A stretch of DNA of 64,000 nt from NCBI RefSeq assembly GCF_000210295.1, contig NC_026744.1, positions 744,001 to 808,000 on the forward strand, written 5' to 3'. Within the stretch, counting starts at the first letter, position 1. Each line of letters opens with the position of its first letter. This document shows positions 9,326 to 20,637 of the stretch, in pieces. The notes below the pieces were generated by a model that searched no databases, was not told the DNA's origin, and saw nothing but the letters and a program-made list of their open reading frames with translations. Source of the DNA: Trypanosoma brucei gambiense DAL972. Lineage: Eukaryota; Euglenozoa; Kinetoplastea; Trypanosomatida; Trypanosomatidae. A program made the position numbers and the translations under genes.

Positions 9326-11422
9326 TTACCCAGCCAATGCATGCTGACTCAAAAAGTGAAATGCATGCCACATGCGGTCAAGGGTTGAGAGTCGCTGTTG
9401 TCTTGTGGACCATACGCTCTCGAGACGGTCAAGATCCTCCAAGTATTGTTTTAGGTGATGGCACCGTGGGTAATATTCCATAGCAATACGTCGCATGTGA
9501 TGCGTCAGTAGGAGGAGCATGCCTTGATCATAATCACTCAAATATGTACTGTGATAGTAACGGGAAGGATTGACTAAAGAAACTTCCTCCAAGTTGGTTG
9601 AGACCGGACTCTCATCGCTCCGAAATTCAGGGAGTTTCAGCTGCACGTCTTTGACGTAGTGGTCGCGATGATTGTGGTGGGGGTGCTCGCAGTTGGCCCC
9701 TGAAGTCTCGCCCATTTCAGGGAATGTAACGAGATGGTGGACGGCCCACCAACAAAGTTTCAGGTGCAAAATCACTGGCCTGCGCTTCACCCGCCTGTTC
9801 TGAAGTGACAGTTGCAGTATGCCACCGAGGAATGTGATGACGGGAATCATTGCCATCACTCTGAAGTTAAGGTCATTTTCCTCGAGTATTTCGCCTGTTA
9901 CGTTTATAACGCGGTTTACTTCAAGCTGCTTGCAGGCTAGTTGAACAAGAATAAGACGCGGAAGGTTTCCGAATAGAACACTGCGGATAGGTCGTTTGAT
10001 GGCCGACTCAAAGTCCCGATTAATCGTTAGGTACCCCTCATCATCAGTCATGACACCCATGCGAAGGCTCTGGAGTGTATCGCGATGTAATTGTTCAAGG
10101 CGATTGGCGTCGCTCATGTCTGGTGAGCAATCTTTACAGTAGTCGCTTATGATATTGGCTACCGACTTCATTTCTTCCTCAAGTGCGCGGCGCCTCTCCA
10201 ACACGCCTGGGCGACTGCCTAACAAACTCCTACGAACTTCCTGCAGCGGCCACACGACGTAATTTGACACCATCCATCGGAGTGTTGTTCGTGCCGATGA
10301 GCACACCTGTAGAAGTTTACGAGCGCCACCGGCAGCAAGCCACGCTACCGAGGGAATAACAACAAAAATGAAGAAAGCAACTGGGCGCCACCTTCGCCCT
10401 CGAGGCGGCATGTGTCCCTTATCAGCTCCCTCCTCCAGCTTCGAAACATTTAGTTGTAGTGAATACGCTGTCACATAAAACAAATTAAGTACTTCATGCA
10501 GTGAAGTCGCACCACCTTCCGGAAATGATTGTGGATCCCTCGCAGATCCACCAGATACGTCTTCGGGTGGAACCAAAACGTGCAGCGAACCTTTTAGTTG
10601 CCACACTGCCCTTGTCACTGCGGTTCGTACCCGTGACAGCACACGTTGCCGCGCCTCTTCGTGTTGTGCGTCAGTTAACACAGGAAACCACGAATCATCA
10701 TTCCCCACAGTGGCAATGGATGAATTCGCACGATCGAGTATGTTATGTAGCGTTCCAATACCGCACACAACACTACGCATCATCCGATGCAAAAAAGCTC
10801 CATGTGTATTCGCCATCAAAGCTATCTGTAGCATATATCTCCCCCAACCTGTGTACAATATACCATAACACTGTTGCCGCAGCCACTGCCAACCACTAAG
10901 TGATAAGTGAAAAGAAGCCCGTGCCGAGTGTTTCTCTGCCCAGACCCAGTACTGTGCATATGCAAAAATGCACTCATGAAGAGCAACAAGTCTTTGCATG
11001 ACAATAACTGTACAGTAGCGAACCCACACACTGAGTTGCAGCCAAGCGATAAGTTCCCCTTCCGCAATAGCTTGAGGGTCCTTAACATTCTCTTCACCAA
11101 AAACCTCCACGAGCGTTGGTGACGCTCCATTTAGAAATCGCAGCCGGTCCCCCACTGGTGATGTGTTGAGCTCACGCAAAAGTAACACCAAATCTTCCAG
11201 TGAACGTAACTGTTTGGCGGGTGCCTCCAATTCACTGAGAATTCCCGGTCGTTCAGTTAGCAGTTTCGTTACGGTGGGATTTCGACTAATGTGCAGTAAT
11301 GCCTCCCGAGAGCGACTTGCCAGTGCCGTGGCAAATGAAGAGGGGAAGTTGCGCCGTTTCCTCGCCAGTAGATCAGTTACTGTAAAACTCCATCCCAGTT
11401 GGGAACCATCATCGCAGAACAT
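9326..11422 (-). CDS. NCA2-like mitochondrial membrane protein
   Basis: This 698-residue protein resembles NCA2, a mitochondrial membrane protein which in yeast influences expression of the ATP synthase subunits 6 and 8. The evidence is in the C-terminal third. The block RSVLFGNLPRLILVQLACKQ (~480-499) is followed by a helix and a hydrophobic segment, VMAMIPVITFLGGILQLSLQ (~522-541), matching the NCA2 domain layout. A second hydrophobic segment, VAFFIFVVIPSVAWLAAGG (~348-366), gives two membrane spans. The open frame extends 40 codons upstream of my start, but that part encodes a Phe/Ser/Leu-rich stretch that is simply the splice tract. The first ATG after the tract and its AG is at 11422, reading MFCDDGSQ. 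The role in ATP synthase expression is inferred from yeast. Confidence 0.65.
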   Translation of the reverse strand: MFCDDGSQLGWSFTVTDLLARKRRNFPSSFATALASRSREALLHISRNPTVTKLLTERPGILSELEAPAKQLRSLEDLVLLLRELNTSPVGDRLRFLNGASPTLVEVFGEENVKDPQAIAEGELIAWLQLSVWVRYCTVIVMQRLVALHECIFAYAQYWVWAEKHSARASFHLSLSGWQWLRQQCYGILYTGWGRYMLQIALMANTHGAFLHRMMRSVVCGIGTLHNILDRANSSIATVGNDDSWFPVLTDAQHEEARQRVLSRVRTAVTRAVWQLKGSLHVLVPPEDVSGGSARDPQSFPEGGATSLHEVLNLFYVTAYSLQLNVSKLEEGADKGHMPPRGRRWRPVAFFIFVVIPSVAWLAAGGARKLLQVCSSARTTLRWMVSNYVVWPLQEVRRSLLGSRPGVLERRRALEEEMKSVANIISDYCKDCSPDMSDANRLEQLHRDTLQSLRMGVMTDDEGYLTINRDFESAIKRPIRSVLFGNLPRLILVQLACKQLEVNRVINVTGEILEENDLNFRVMAMIPVITFLGGILQLSLQNRRVKRRPVILHLKLCWWAVHHLVTFPEMGETSGANCEHPHHNHRDHYVKDVQLKLPEFRSDESPVSTNLEEVSLVNPSRYYHSTYLSDYDQGMLLLLTHHMRRIAMEYYPRCHHLKQYLEDLDRLESVWSTRQQRLSTLDRMWHAFHFLSQHALAG

Positions 11423-11444
11423 ATCGCACGAAACGGAGGAAGAA

Positions 11445-11512
11445 CTGAAAAATAGATAGATAGAGAGAGAGAGAGAAAGACAGAGAGAAAAAAAAAAAAG
11501 AGAAGTAAAGGT
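11445..11512 (-). promoter_or_regulatory. Spliced-leader acceptor for the NCA2-like gene
   Basis: A long minus-strand polypyrimidine tract with CT and TATC repeats (complement of about 11447-11512) ends in TTTTTCAG, with the AG complementary to 11445-11446. The predicted 5' UTR is about 22 bases. This site decides the start codon at 11422, because the upstream in-frame codons would not be in the mature mRNA. Confidence 0.7.
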
Positions 11513-12918
11513 TACAAAAAAAAAAAAATAGAGCAAGTTCATAAAACAAACTCAATTGGGTTACGTGCTCATACGCCTTTCCCCCTCCCCCCCCCAAACA
11601 CACACACACACATACATACGCACGCTGAAAGAAAAGAAGGAAGGGAGGGAAGGGCATATGAAGGCACAAACAAGCAACCCGAGAAACAGTAACAAACAGA
11701 GATGGCACAAGGTTACCGTTGCGTAAAAAAGAAAACGCTGAAAACTGTGTAAAAATAAAAAGAAAAAGAAAAGAGAAAAAGAAGGGGGAAACTACACATA
11801 CATTGGACAATCATGTGACATGTGGAACCATATGCCACTTCCATGACTCGGTAGCAACCCCGAAAAACAAAACAATATGCGGTTTTTTAATTACTTTTCA
11901 GTATTTTCATTTGTAAAAAAAAAAAATTAAAAAATTATGATACTAATAAATATATTAATCATGATAATAATTATGATCATTATAAATAAGTAAGAAAACA
12001 AAACTGTTGTGATTCTGCGGTAAAAAAAAAAGACTATTATTTTACCCTTTCCCACTCAATCACTCCATCAGCTGGAAAAGATATATATATATATTTTTTC
12101 TTTCTTCTGTTTATATAATGGAAAAATAATAATGGTATCAAACAAAACAATATGAAAAACAAAAACAAAATGGAACGGGGAGGAAAGGTAAAGTATTTTC
12201 AGGAGGTAAACCTCATTTACCTTCTATATACGGTCTCTCAATCTGCATTTTGTTTTATTTTTCTTTAGGTGGGCGAACAGAACAATAAAGAAACAAAACG
12301 ACCAAATAGAAGTAAAAAAAAAAATTATAGCCACGCCCACACTTCCTCACAATTTTGAAGAAGAACGTAGCCGTTTTTTTCTTTTTATCTATTTATTTTG
12401 CTCTTCTTTTTTTAAAAAAAAACTAAAGAAAACTTAAATGTTTCTTTCTTCGCTCCTCTTTTTTTTAAAAAAGAATTATTATTAAACATTATTTGAGCTA
12501 TTTTCTCCTCTTTTTTTATTCCCTCTTTTCACTCCCTCCGAACAAAACAAAAAAACAAAAAAAGACGAGGAGCAACACTAAAAACAAAGCAGTGTATAAA
12601 AAAAAACAAATAAAATAGAAGTAAAACCAGGAGGAAATACAAATAATAAATAATCTAAAGCATTTTAGCGTACCGAAAGAAATAGAGGAAGAAAAAGAAA
12701 CGAAAGGCGAGGGAATGAAGGAGGATTATGGAGGGGGAAATAAATTAAAGAAAAAGCAGAAATAAGAACAAAATTCATTTGAAAAAAAAAATGGAGCGAC
12801 AGCGAGTGATGGAGTAGAAACGAATATACGAAAAAAAAAACAAGCAAATAAAATAAACAAGTAGTGACAATAGCAGTAATAAGAAAGACAACTCGTAAAA
12901 CTTCAAATGGCAAGAAGA

Positions 12919-12950
<32 letters not shown>

Positions 12951-14631
12951 GTATTATATACATGTACACTTCCACTAGTCATCATCATTATCATCATTTC
13001 CTTTACTTACAGCTGCATATTTTTCCTAATTTCATTCAAATTCTTTATTTACACCGTCACTACTGTCTTTCACTCTTTTCTTTAATTATTATTTTATGCT
13101 CGTTTTTTTTCCCCTCTCACTTCCCTTCCCCATATGACGCGGATACGCCACGCTTACAAACGCATAATACATAAAATCATCAAATATATGTATACATGCA
13201 TAAATGTATACACATGACGTTCGAAATATATGTGTGTCTTATCTTTCGTACCTTTTTTTTCTTTTTTCTTCTCCCCGTACGTTTAAATCTTCATCTTATT
13301 TTGATCCATTTGAACACTTTTTTTCAATTGATTTTGACAGTTACCGTATGTATATATATAATAATTATTTTTATCCTTCGCATCTCCGCTGCCTTCTCTG
13401 TTTCCTCCTTCCTTTGTTTTTTTCTGTGTTTTGCTTTCTTCCTCCTTTTTTTTTGCCTTTTCCTTTCTTTTTTTTTTTCATCGTTTCACTTTACACATAC
13501 GCATACGAAACAACTCACCGTCAAATCTTTGATCTCGTTTACACAAAGTTCATTTATTGGTTTCGACATATTTCGCTGTGCCATCAAAGCTCCCTCCTTC
13601 CACTATCTTTTAATTTTGTCCCCTTTTTTCTTTTTTTTTTGGTTTCTTAAAGTTATTGTTTTTGTTGTTTGTAACATCCACTTCCATTTGGTTGACCTTT
13701 CACCCGACTTCCTTCTCCCATCACGAAAATTTGATCTCATATTTTTTTTTAAAATCCCCCACCTCACCAACCTGCCACTTTTCCCCCGATTTAATTTATT
13801 TATTTAATCATGTTATTTTTTTTTCTTTGATGTGTGTGTTATTTCCGTTATATAAAGCCTAGCAGTTATGTTTCCTTTAGTAGAAGCATAACACACGCAC
13901 ACACACAATATATATATATTATATTAGCGGAGCACATGAGCTAAATGCATGTGGGAAGTCACCGATAGGAAGATGCTTATACCGAGAAATAAATAAAAAA
14001 CGAACAAATAAATAAAAAAAAACAAAAGAAAAGAAAAGAAAACCCAAACGACATGGGGAAAAGCGGTAATCAAGTTGCAGGTGGTGCGGCATGAAGAGAA
14101 AAATAAGTGCGAATGAAAAAGAAACACAACCATAACCGCATTAAAGGAAAAGGTAAATATAACACAAAAACGAAAGAGGACCAAAAAAGAAGGAAAAGTT
14201 TCCTTTTTTTTCTTTTTGTACGAAGAGACCAGAAGGAGAAAGGGAGTGCACATCAATATATATAAATATATGTGATCGCGGGACTCCGTAGCGAAACCAA
14301 ACGCGTGAAGAATTGATGGAAAAGGGGGAAAATACAAAACTAGGATGAAAGAGAGTAAAAACGTCAAGCAACGAAAATAACCGAGGCCTTCTCACAAAAA
14401 AGAAGAAACCTGAAACAGAAAAAAAGAAACAATGGAGGAAAAGGAGTTTAATGGAGGAAAGAAAAAGGAGGAAGAAGCGCGAATCATACGACCCCACAAA
14501 TAAAAAAAAACAGAAAAAAACACCCGTATGGGACAAAGCGATGACAGAAACAAGAATAAAAGTGACAAACATACATCACGTCACCGTGTACACTGCTGAT
14601 TGTATATGAAAGGAGGCATCACCCCTAAAAG
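11513..14631. other. 3.1-kb gene-free region between ASCT and NCA2-like gene
   Basis: AT-rich sequence with no credible gene on either strand. It alternates between blocks that are purine-rich on the plus strand (roughly 11450-11800, 12120-12350, 12540-12870, 13960-14580) and pyrimidine-rich blocks (roughly 12370-12540 and 12990-13870). It contains an AC/AT microsatellite (12920-12951) and T-run/A-run junctions (12407-12422, 12459-12472). The long Phe-rich open frames, including a 203-codon one on the plus strand at 13196-13807, reflect composition only. It may be a very long ASCT 3' UTR. Confidence 0.55.
12920..12951. repeat. AC/AT dinucleotide microsatellite
   Basis: A short AC run leads into about 12 AT units. 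Likely polymorphic between strains. Confidence 0.9.
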
Positions 14632-16249
<1,618 letters not shown>

Positions 16250-17296
16250 TATGCTTGCTAATACCAAGAAAGACATTCCGCTCGACCAATGCACGAGTCG
16301 TTGAAAACACTTTTAACCCAGTAGAATAATAAGAAAAAAACGAAAGATAACTCACTTAATTTTCTTACATTGGACTCCACGTATATTAACGAATATGTGG
16401 AAAGTGTTATTAATGACACAAGCTGTCAGAAAGTTAAACCGCCACATTCCTATTTTCCTTCGTTGGGTATACGCGTGAGCTTCGCTTCCCAAAACGCTTC
16501 GATAAAAAAAAGAAGAAAAAAAAAGTAGCCCAACAGCAATTAAACACCTCGACATGATAGTTGAGGTAAGATGTGTCACAAATCCCAGTTCCCTTCATTA
16601 TCCATATTCCGCAACATGAAGTGGTCTAAGCGTTAATGTCACCTTATATAAACTTGCATACACGCATATGAGTATGAAATAAGGTGAAACCGCCAACCGC
16701 TCAGAAGGGGGGGGGGGGAAAACTATATATCATGCGTTAAGGGGGTGCGAGTGAGTGAGTGAGTAAAAAAAAAAACAAATGTGATCTAGTGTCTAAGAGA
16801 TATCGGTAACATAAAGTTTCGTGCCGCCAGAACCGGCATCTAACGCAAGTAAAGCCATTTCTTTCGTCATATGTAACTTACGTATCTCATATTTCGGCCC
16901 GCTTGGATTTTCTTCCGTCGGTTCTTATTTGTTCTTTCTATTGTTGAACCAAACTTTACAGCCCTGCATTGTTCATTTAGGTGGAAATCGCCGCGACTGT
17001 CCTGGCGCTCTCGGTCGCAGCATGGCGACCCCTTGTGCGCAATATTCGCCGACGTTCCGTCATGCAAGTTTCAGAGTATAGGCGGTAGTGAACAAGCGAA
17101 AAAAAAAAAAACAGTGCTGTTAGTGTGAACAGAAAACAAATAAAAATGAAAAGTAATAAAGCGACACGCTGAATAAGTCGCACACAAACATGCATTTACG
17201 CATACCATCTACTATACGTGCATATTTGTGTGGTCATGTTGTGAAGGGTGAAAATATATCTAGCCCAGAAGTACGTAGCTCCAGAGTCACTTGGAG

Positions 17297-17331
<35 letters not shown>

Positions 17332-17365
17332 GTATGTGTGTGTGTGTATGTAGAATAAGGAATAA
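16250..17365. other. Intergenic region upstream of ASCT
   Basis: No gene supported. It contains a run of 12 G (16707-16718), GAGT repeats and A-runs. A minus-strand frame of 67 codons from 16555 begins with a signal-peptide-like stretch but has no splice tract above it. The left part should be the 3' UTR of the coiled-coil gene ending at 17366 plus the ASCT leader region. Confidence 0.5.
17298..17350. repeat. GT dinucleotide microsatellite
   Basis: About 15 uninterrupted GT units followed by imperfect ones. It lies just downstream of the stop codon of the coiled-coil gene, so it would be transcribed as CA repeats in that gene's 3' UTR. Confidence 0.9.
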
Positions 17366-19255
17366 TTACTGTTGAATTATTGCAACACGGCATAGTGGGG
17401 TGCCAAACGAATCACGCTCGTGCAACACCAACCGCCTTTGTGGTGGCTCCGGCTGCCAATGGGGGCTCGCAACTGCCTGCTCGGGTTGTGGAGAAGTCAT
17501 CAATGAGGGCAGCACCGCTGATGTTGTTGTGATTGTCTTTCCAGGTGTTGCATGGGGTTGCACCGCTGGGCTGGTGTCATTACGAACACAGCGGTGAGTC
17601 TCATTGCGTGTGCAGAATGTTTCCCGCTCCACCGTTCCACATGGGGTTGAACCGTGGGCAGAAGGTGATGATGTGAGTCCACATGATGCGAGTGAACTCT
17701 GAGTGGAGTCCCACATATCCGTTAGTTTGTTCACAACAGCAGTCTCAAAACGGCCGATGGCTTGCATGATAGAATGGGTGTTAGCTGCCGCTTGCTCCAT
17801 ATTATTCTCCAAGAGACGGCAAAAATTGTTCATAACCCGAGCAAGTTCCTCAAGAAGTGCAGTCGCAACTAATGATTCGGACCCCACTTCCGCGCGACGT
17901 GATGCAAGAGGCAACCGAAGTTTTTCACGTTGCTCGTTTGAGCGCGGTGCCCACCCATTCTCAGCCACCCCGTCTATCGGCAAGGCAACGACTCCACAAG
18001 GTTCATCACTATTTAAGCAGGTCTTGCTGCTTGAGTCCACCACTGTATCCACTGAGCCGGCTACTCCAGAACAATTGTCGTCTCTGTGCCAGTCGTCTGG
18101 CCGCAGTCTCTCCACCTGTGCCTCAATCTTCAAAGCAACTGAACGCATGGACTGAATAAACGGCTCGTTCAACGTGATGCCTCTGTGTACGCGCTGTCTG
18201 ATATCACTCGCAGTTGTGCGAATGAAATCGCATATACCCTGCCGTGCATCCTCCAGAGAGTCAGCAGCACGGTTCAGCGATGACAAACTAGTAACCCTTG
18301 CTTCTGCTCTCACTACATCATCCTTGAGAGCTGCCACCTCTAGTTGTGACAGTCGTAATTCCTGAAGAGTCCGCACGTGCTCTTGGCTCAGGCTCAGTAA
18401 CTTTTTGCGTAATCCCTCTAAGTTTTCTGTGGGGTCTTGAATTTGCCTCACACGATACTTCAACATCGCAGATACTTCTCTATCACAACTCTCCACACGA
18501 CGCTCGGCATTGCGGAGAGCAAGAAGTACAGTGGCATGCCTCGCCTCTATTTCCTCAACGCACACGCATAGCACATCCTTCAGAGCCCGTTTTGTTAATT
18601 CATGTTTTCTAGCTTTCTCACGACGTCTCAACTCCAGGGCATCAGCCACTCTCATCTGCAACGCAGAAGCCGTTAAGAGAGTGGCGTTCGACAAGTTAAC
18701 GAAAGGTGCAGCCGCTCCACCGCTCATCTTTTGTTCGTCGCTACTAATTGATTCCGTCTCCCCGCTGGCTCCGCTGCAATTAATTCCACGAATGCAGCCT
18801 TCCCCATCGGCGTTGCTGATTGTACCTCCAGTTGTGGCTGCACCGACGGATCTTAAGGCTTCGTGAAGCCCATTTAATAGGTCTTCTTTTGTTATTAGTG
18901 GTGAGTCATCTTTAGTGCTAGTGGTGGATGTTTCCTCTCTGTCAGTGCGCAGTAGTTCAAGCAACCGCTCGAAGTACAAGTGGTACAACACATGGCCTTC
19001 CTCCGCTACAATTAAGCGCTGTCGCAAGACTTCCTCACGTTGCACAGAATTAGCAAGCCGACAGCGTTCCACACGTAAAAGTTCCCGAAGTTCATCCGCC
19101 TCTTCCACAGCAAAGCGGCCAAATATGGAGGAGGATACGCCCCTCTGAATTGGGGGAACGCCACCGTGCGTATGATACGGCAACGTCTCAATTCCTCTAA
19201 CGCCTACATCATTACATCCATCCGCCGCTGCCGTCGTCTCAACGTTGCATGTCAT
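17366..19255 (-). CDS. Coiled-coil protein, unknown function
   Basis: This 629-residue protein is not recognised. After a ~40-residue unstructured start it enters long charged helices: EEADELRELLRVERCRLANS and the region ~80-130, then ~195-330, with heptad-like Leu spacing such as ENLEGLRKKLLSLSQEHVRT. A further helical segment lies in the middle. The last ~120 residues are Ser/Thr/Pro-rich and probably disordered. This layout suits a cytoskeletal or scaffold protein, but that is inference. The longer open frame to 19408 begins with GTG; the first ATG in frame is at 19255 (MTCNVETT), which I chose. A possible splice acceptor (TCTTCTAG on the minus strand) lies near 19320, also favouring this start. 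Confidence 0.75.
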   Translation of the reverse strand: MTCNVETTAAADGCNDVGVRGIETLPYHTHGGVPPIQRGVSSSIFGRFAVEEADELRELLRVERCRLANSVQREEVLRQRLIVAEEGHVLYHLYFERLLELLRTDREETSTTSTKDDSPLITKEDLLNGLHEALRSVGAATTGGTISNADGEGCIRGINCSGASGETESISSDEQKMSGGAAAPFVNLSNATLLTASALQMRVADALELRRREKARKHELTKRALKDVLCVCVEEIEARHATVLLALRNAERRVESCDREVSAMLKYRVRQIQDPTENLEGLRKKLLSLSQEHVRTLQELRLSQLEVAALKDDVVRAEARVTSLSSLNRAADSLEDARQGICDFIRTTASDIRQRVHRGITLNEPFIQSMRSVALKIEAQVERLRPDDWHRDDNCSGVAGSVDTVVDSSSKTCLNSDEPCGVVALPIDGVAENGWAPRSNEQREKLRLPLASRRAEVGSESLVATALLEELARVMNNFCRLLENNMEQAAANTHSIMQAIGRFETAVVNKLTDMWDSTQSSLASCGLTSSPSAHGSTPCGTVERETFCTRNETHRCVRNDTSPAVQPHATPGKTITTTSAVLPSLMTSPQPEQAVASPHWQPEPPQRRLVLHERDSFGTPLCRVAIIQQ

Positions 19256-20637
19256 TTCTGCGAAACCTGCAACAACTGTAGAGGAGCAACTGATGACTGC
19301 TTCAGCAGCAGGACAAAAACTAGAAGACACACACAAGTATAAATGAAAGAAACTGAGTACTGTTAAACGGAACGACGTTGCCGGTAACTCCAGAATGATT
19401 TCTTCCACTCTGTCCTCTAAAGACTCCAGAACAGTCTTTGTTGTTTTGTTTTGTTTTGTTTTGTTTTGTTTTGTTCACGCTTCGTTTGATGCAGTACACG
19501 CGTGAGGTGTTCTCACCACAACTTTGTTTGTCTATTTATTCCCGTGTCGTCCTTTTCACTTTGCCTTCCCACGTCGCAAAACTGTTAATACTGTTGCTGT
19601 GAGTTGCCAGAGGCACTACAATGGACGACCAGCGCCCACTGAATTTGAAGGTCAAAGCCCGGTGCTGTCAGGCAACCCCTCAAACAATAATAATAATTAT
19701 TAGCAATTCACAAGAGGAGACGCAGGAAAATTTTAAGAGAGGCAACGAAAACACAAACAAAAAACAAAAGAACACAGGAGTGCGAAAGAACTTAAAGAAA
19801 CGCACAGGAGTTTTTACAGCACAAACTTTATTAGGTACACAGATTTCTCTCCTTTTTTCCAGTGCTCGACTGTACTCTCTCAGCCCTCTGGCACGCGCCA
19901 ATCAGCATGAAGTCGAAAGAATAGGTGAAGTATCAACAAAATAAAAAGAAGGGTGAAAGAAAAAAAAAATAATAATAATAATAGGGTCAAAGGTGGTGGT
20001 CGAACAGTTGGAATGTGATGTGAAGGAAATATGTAAATCAAAGAAGGAATTAAAAGGCCGGTTGCGACCCGCCACTTAATTTCCCCAACTTTCATCCACC
20101 TCCTCTCGGACATTGTCATTCGCTGTAGAAGCGGCATACACGCGAATGCTCTTTTATTAAGTGGATCTCTATAAAAGACTAATGCCGCAGCATTTCGTCT
20201 CTAACAAACAGTCACCTCATAATCAATGCATGAGCCATCACAAAAGGGGAAGGTCAGGGGGGAAGAGAAGGAAAGAAGGAAGTGGACATTATCTCACGTC
20301 ACACACAAAAAGCAAAAAAAAAAAAGTGTCAATATTGTTCCGATCATTGCGTCGTTACAAACCACTTTCGTCACATTCCACTCTCCTATTCATTCGCTTC
20401 TCTTCCCCACCACAATTTCATTTGTGTATTCATTCGTTTCGTTTTAATAATGTTACTTCATCACCTTCAATGTGAAATTTACTGTCTCTCTGTTCCAACA
20501 GTGTTTACCTCCACATTATACGATGAACAAAAAAAACTAAAAGTTATGTGTTGTGATCTACTCGTTACCCATTTGAATATGAGCAAACAAACAAATACAT
20601 GTAAATGTATAAAAGTGTGTGCGTGAATCTATGTTTT
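19256..20637. other. Intergenic region CDC45-coiled-coil gene
   Basis: No gene supported on either strand. It contains a TTTTG array (19444-19475), AAT repeats near 19967-19981, and stretches of T- or A-rich sequence. Open frames of ~100 codons on the plus strand (19621-19944, 20161-20626) are Lys/Ser-rich and match nothing recognisable. Much of it should be the CDC45 3' UTR. Confidence 0.5.
19444..19475. repeat. TTTTG pentanucleotide array
   Basis: About six tandem TTTTG units, preceded by an imperfect TTG unit. On the transcribed strand it is an AAAAC repeat, so it does not act as a splice tract for the gene downstream. Confidence 0.9.

Noticed and set aside
11423..11542. A 40-residue hydrophobic N-terminus for the NCA2-like protein
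   Set aside because: It is the translation of the polypyrimidine splice tract. A good AG lies between it and the ATG at 11422, so it should not be in the mRNA.
13196..13807. A 203-codon plus-strand frame encoding a Phe/Leu-rich, membrane-like protein
   Set aside because: It consists of T/C-rich low-complexity DNA. The neighbouring frame is open over much of the same stretch, which is expected of stop-poor pyrimidine sequence.
16352..16555. A 67-codon minus-strand frame with a signal-peptide-like start upstream of ASCT
   Set aside because: There is no polypyrimidine tract upstream of its ATG, the frame contains a pyrimidine run itself, and no family resemblance is seen.
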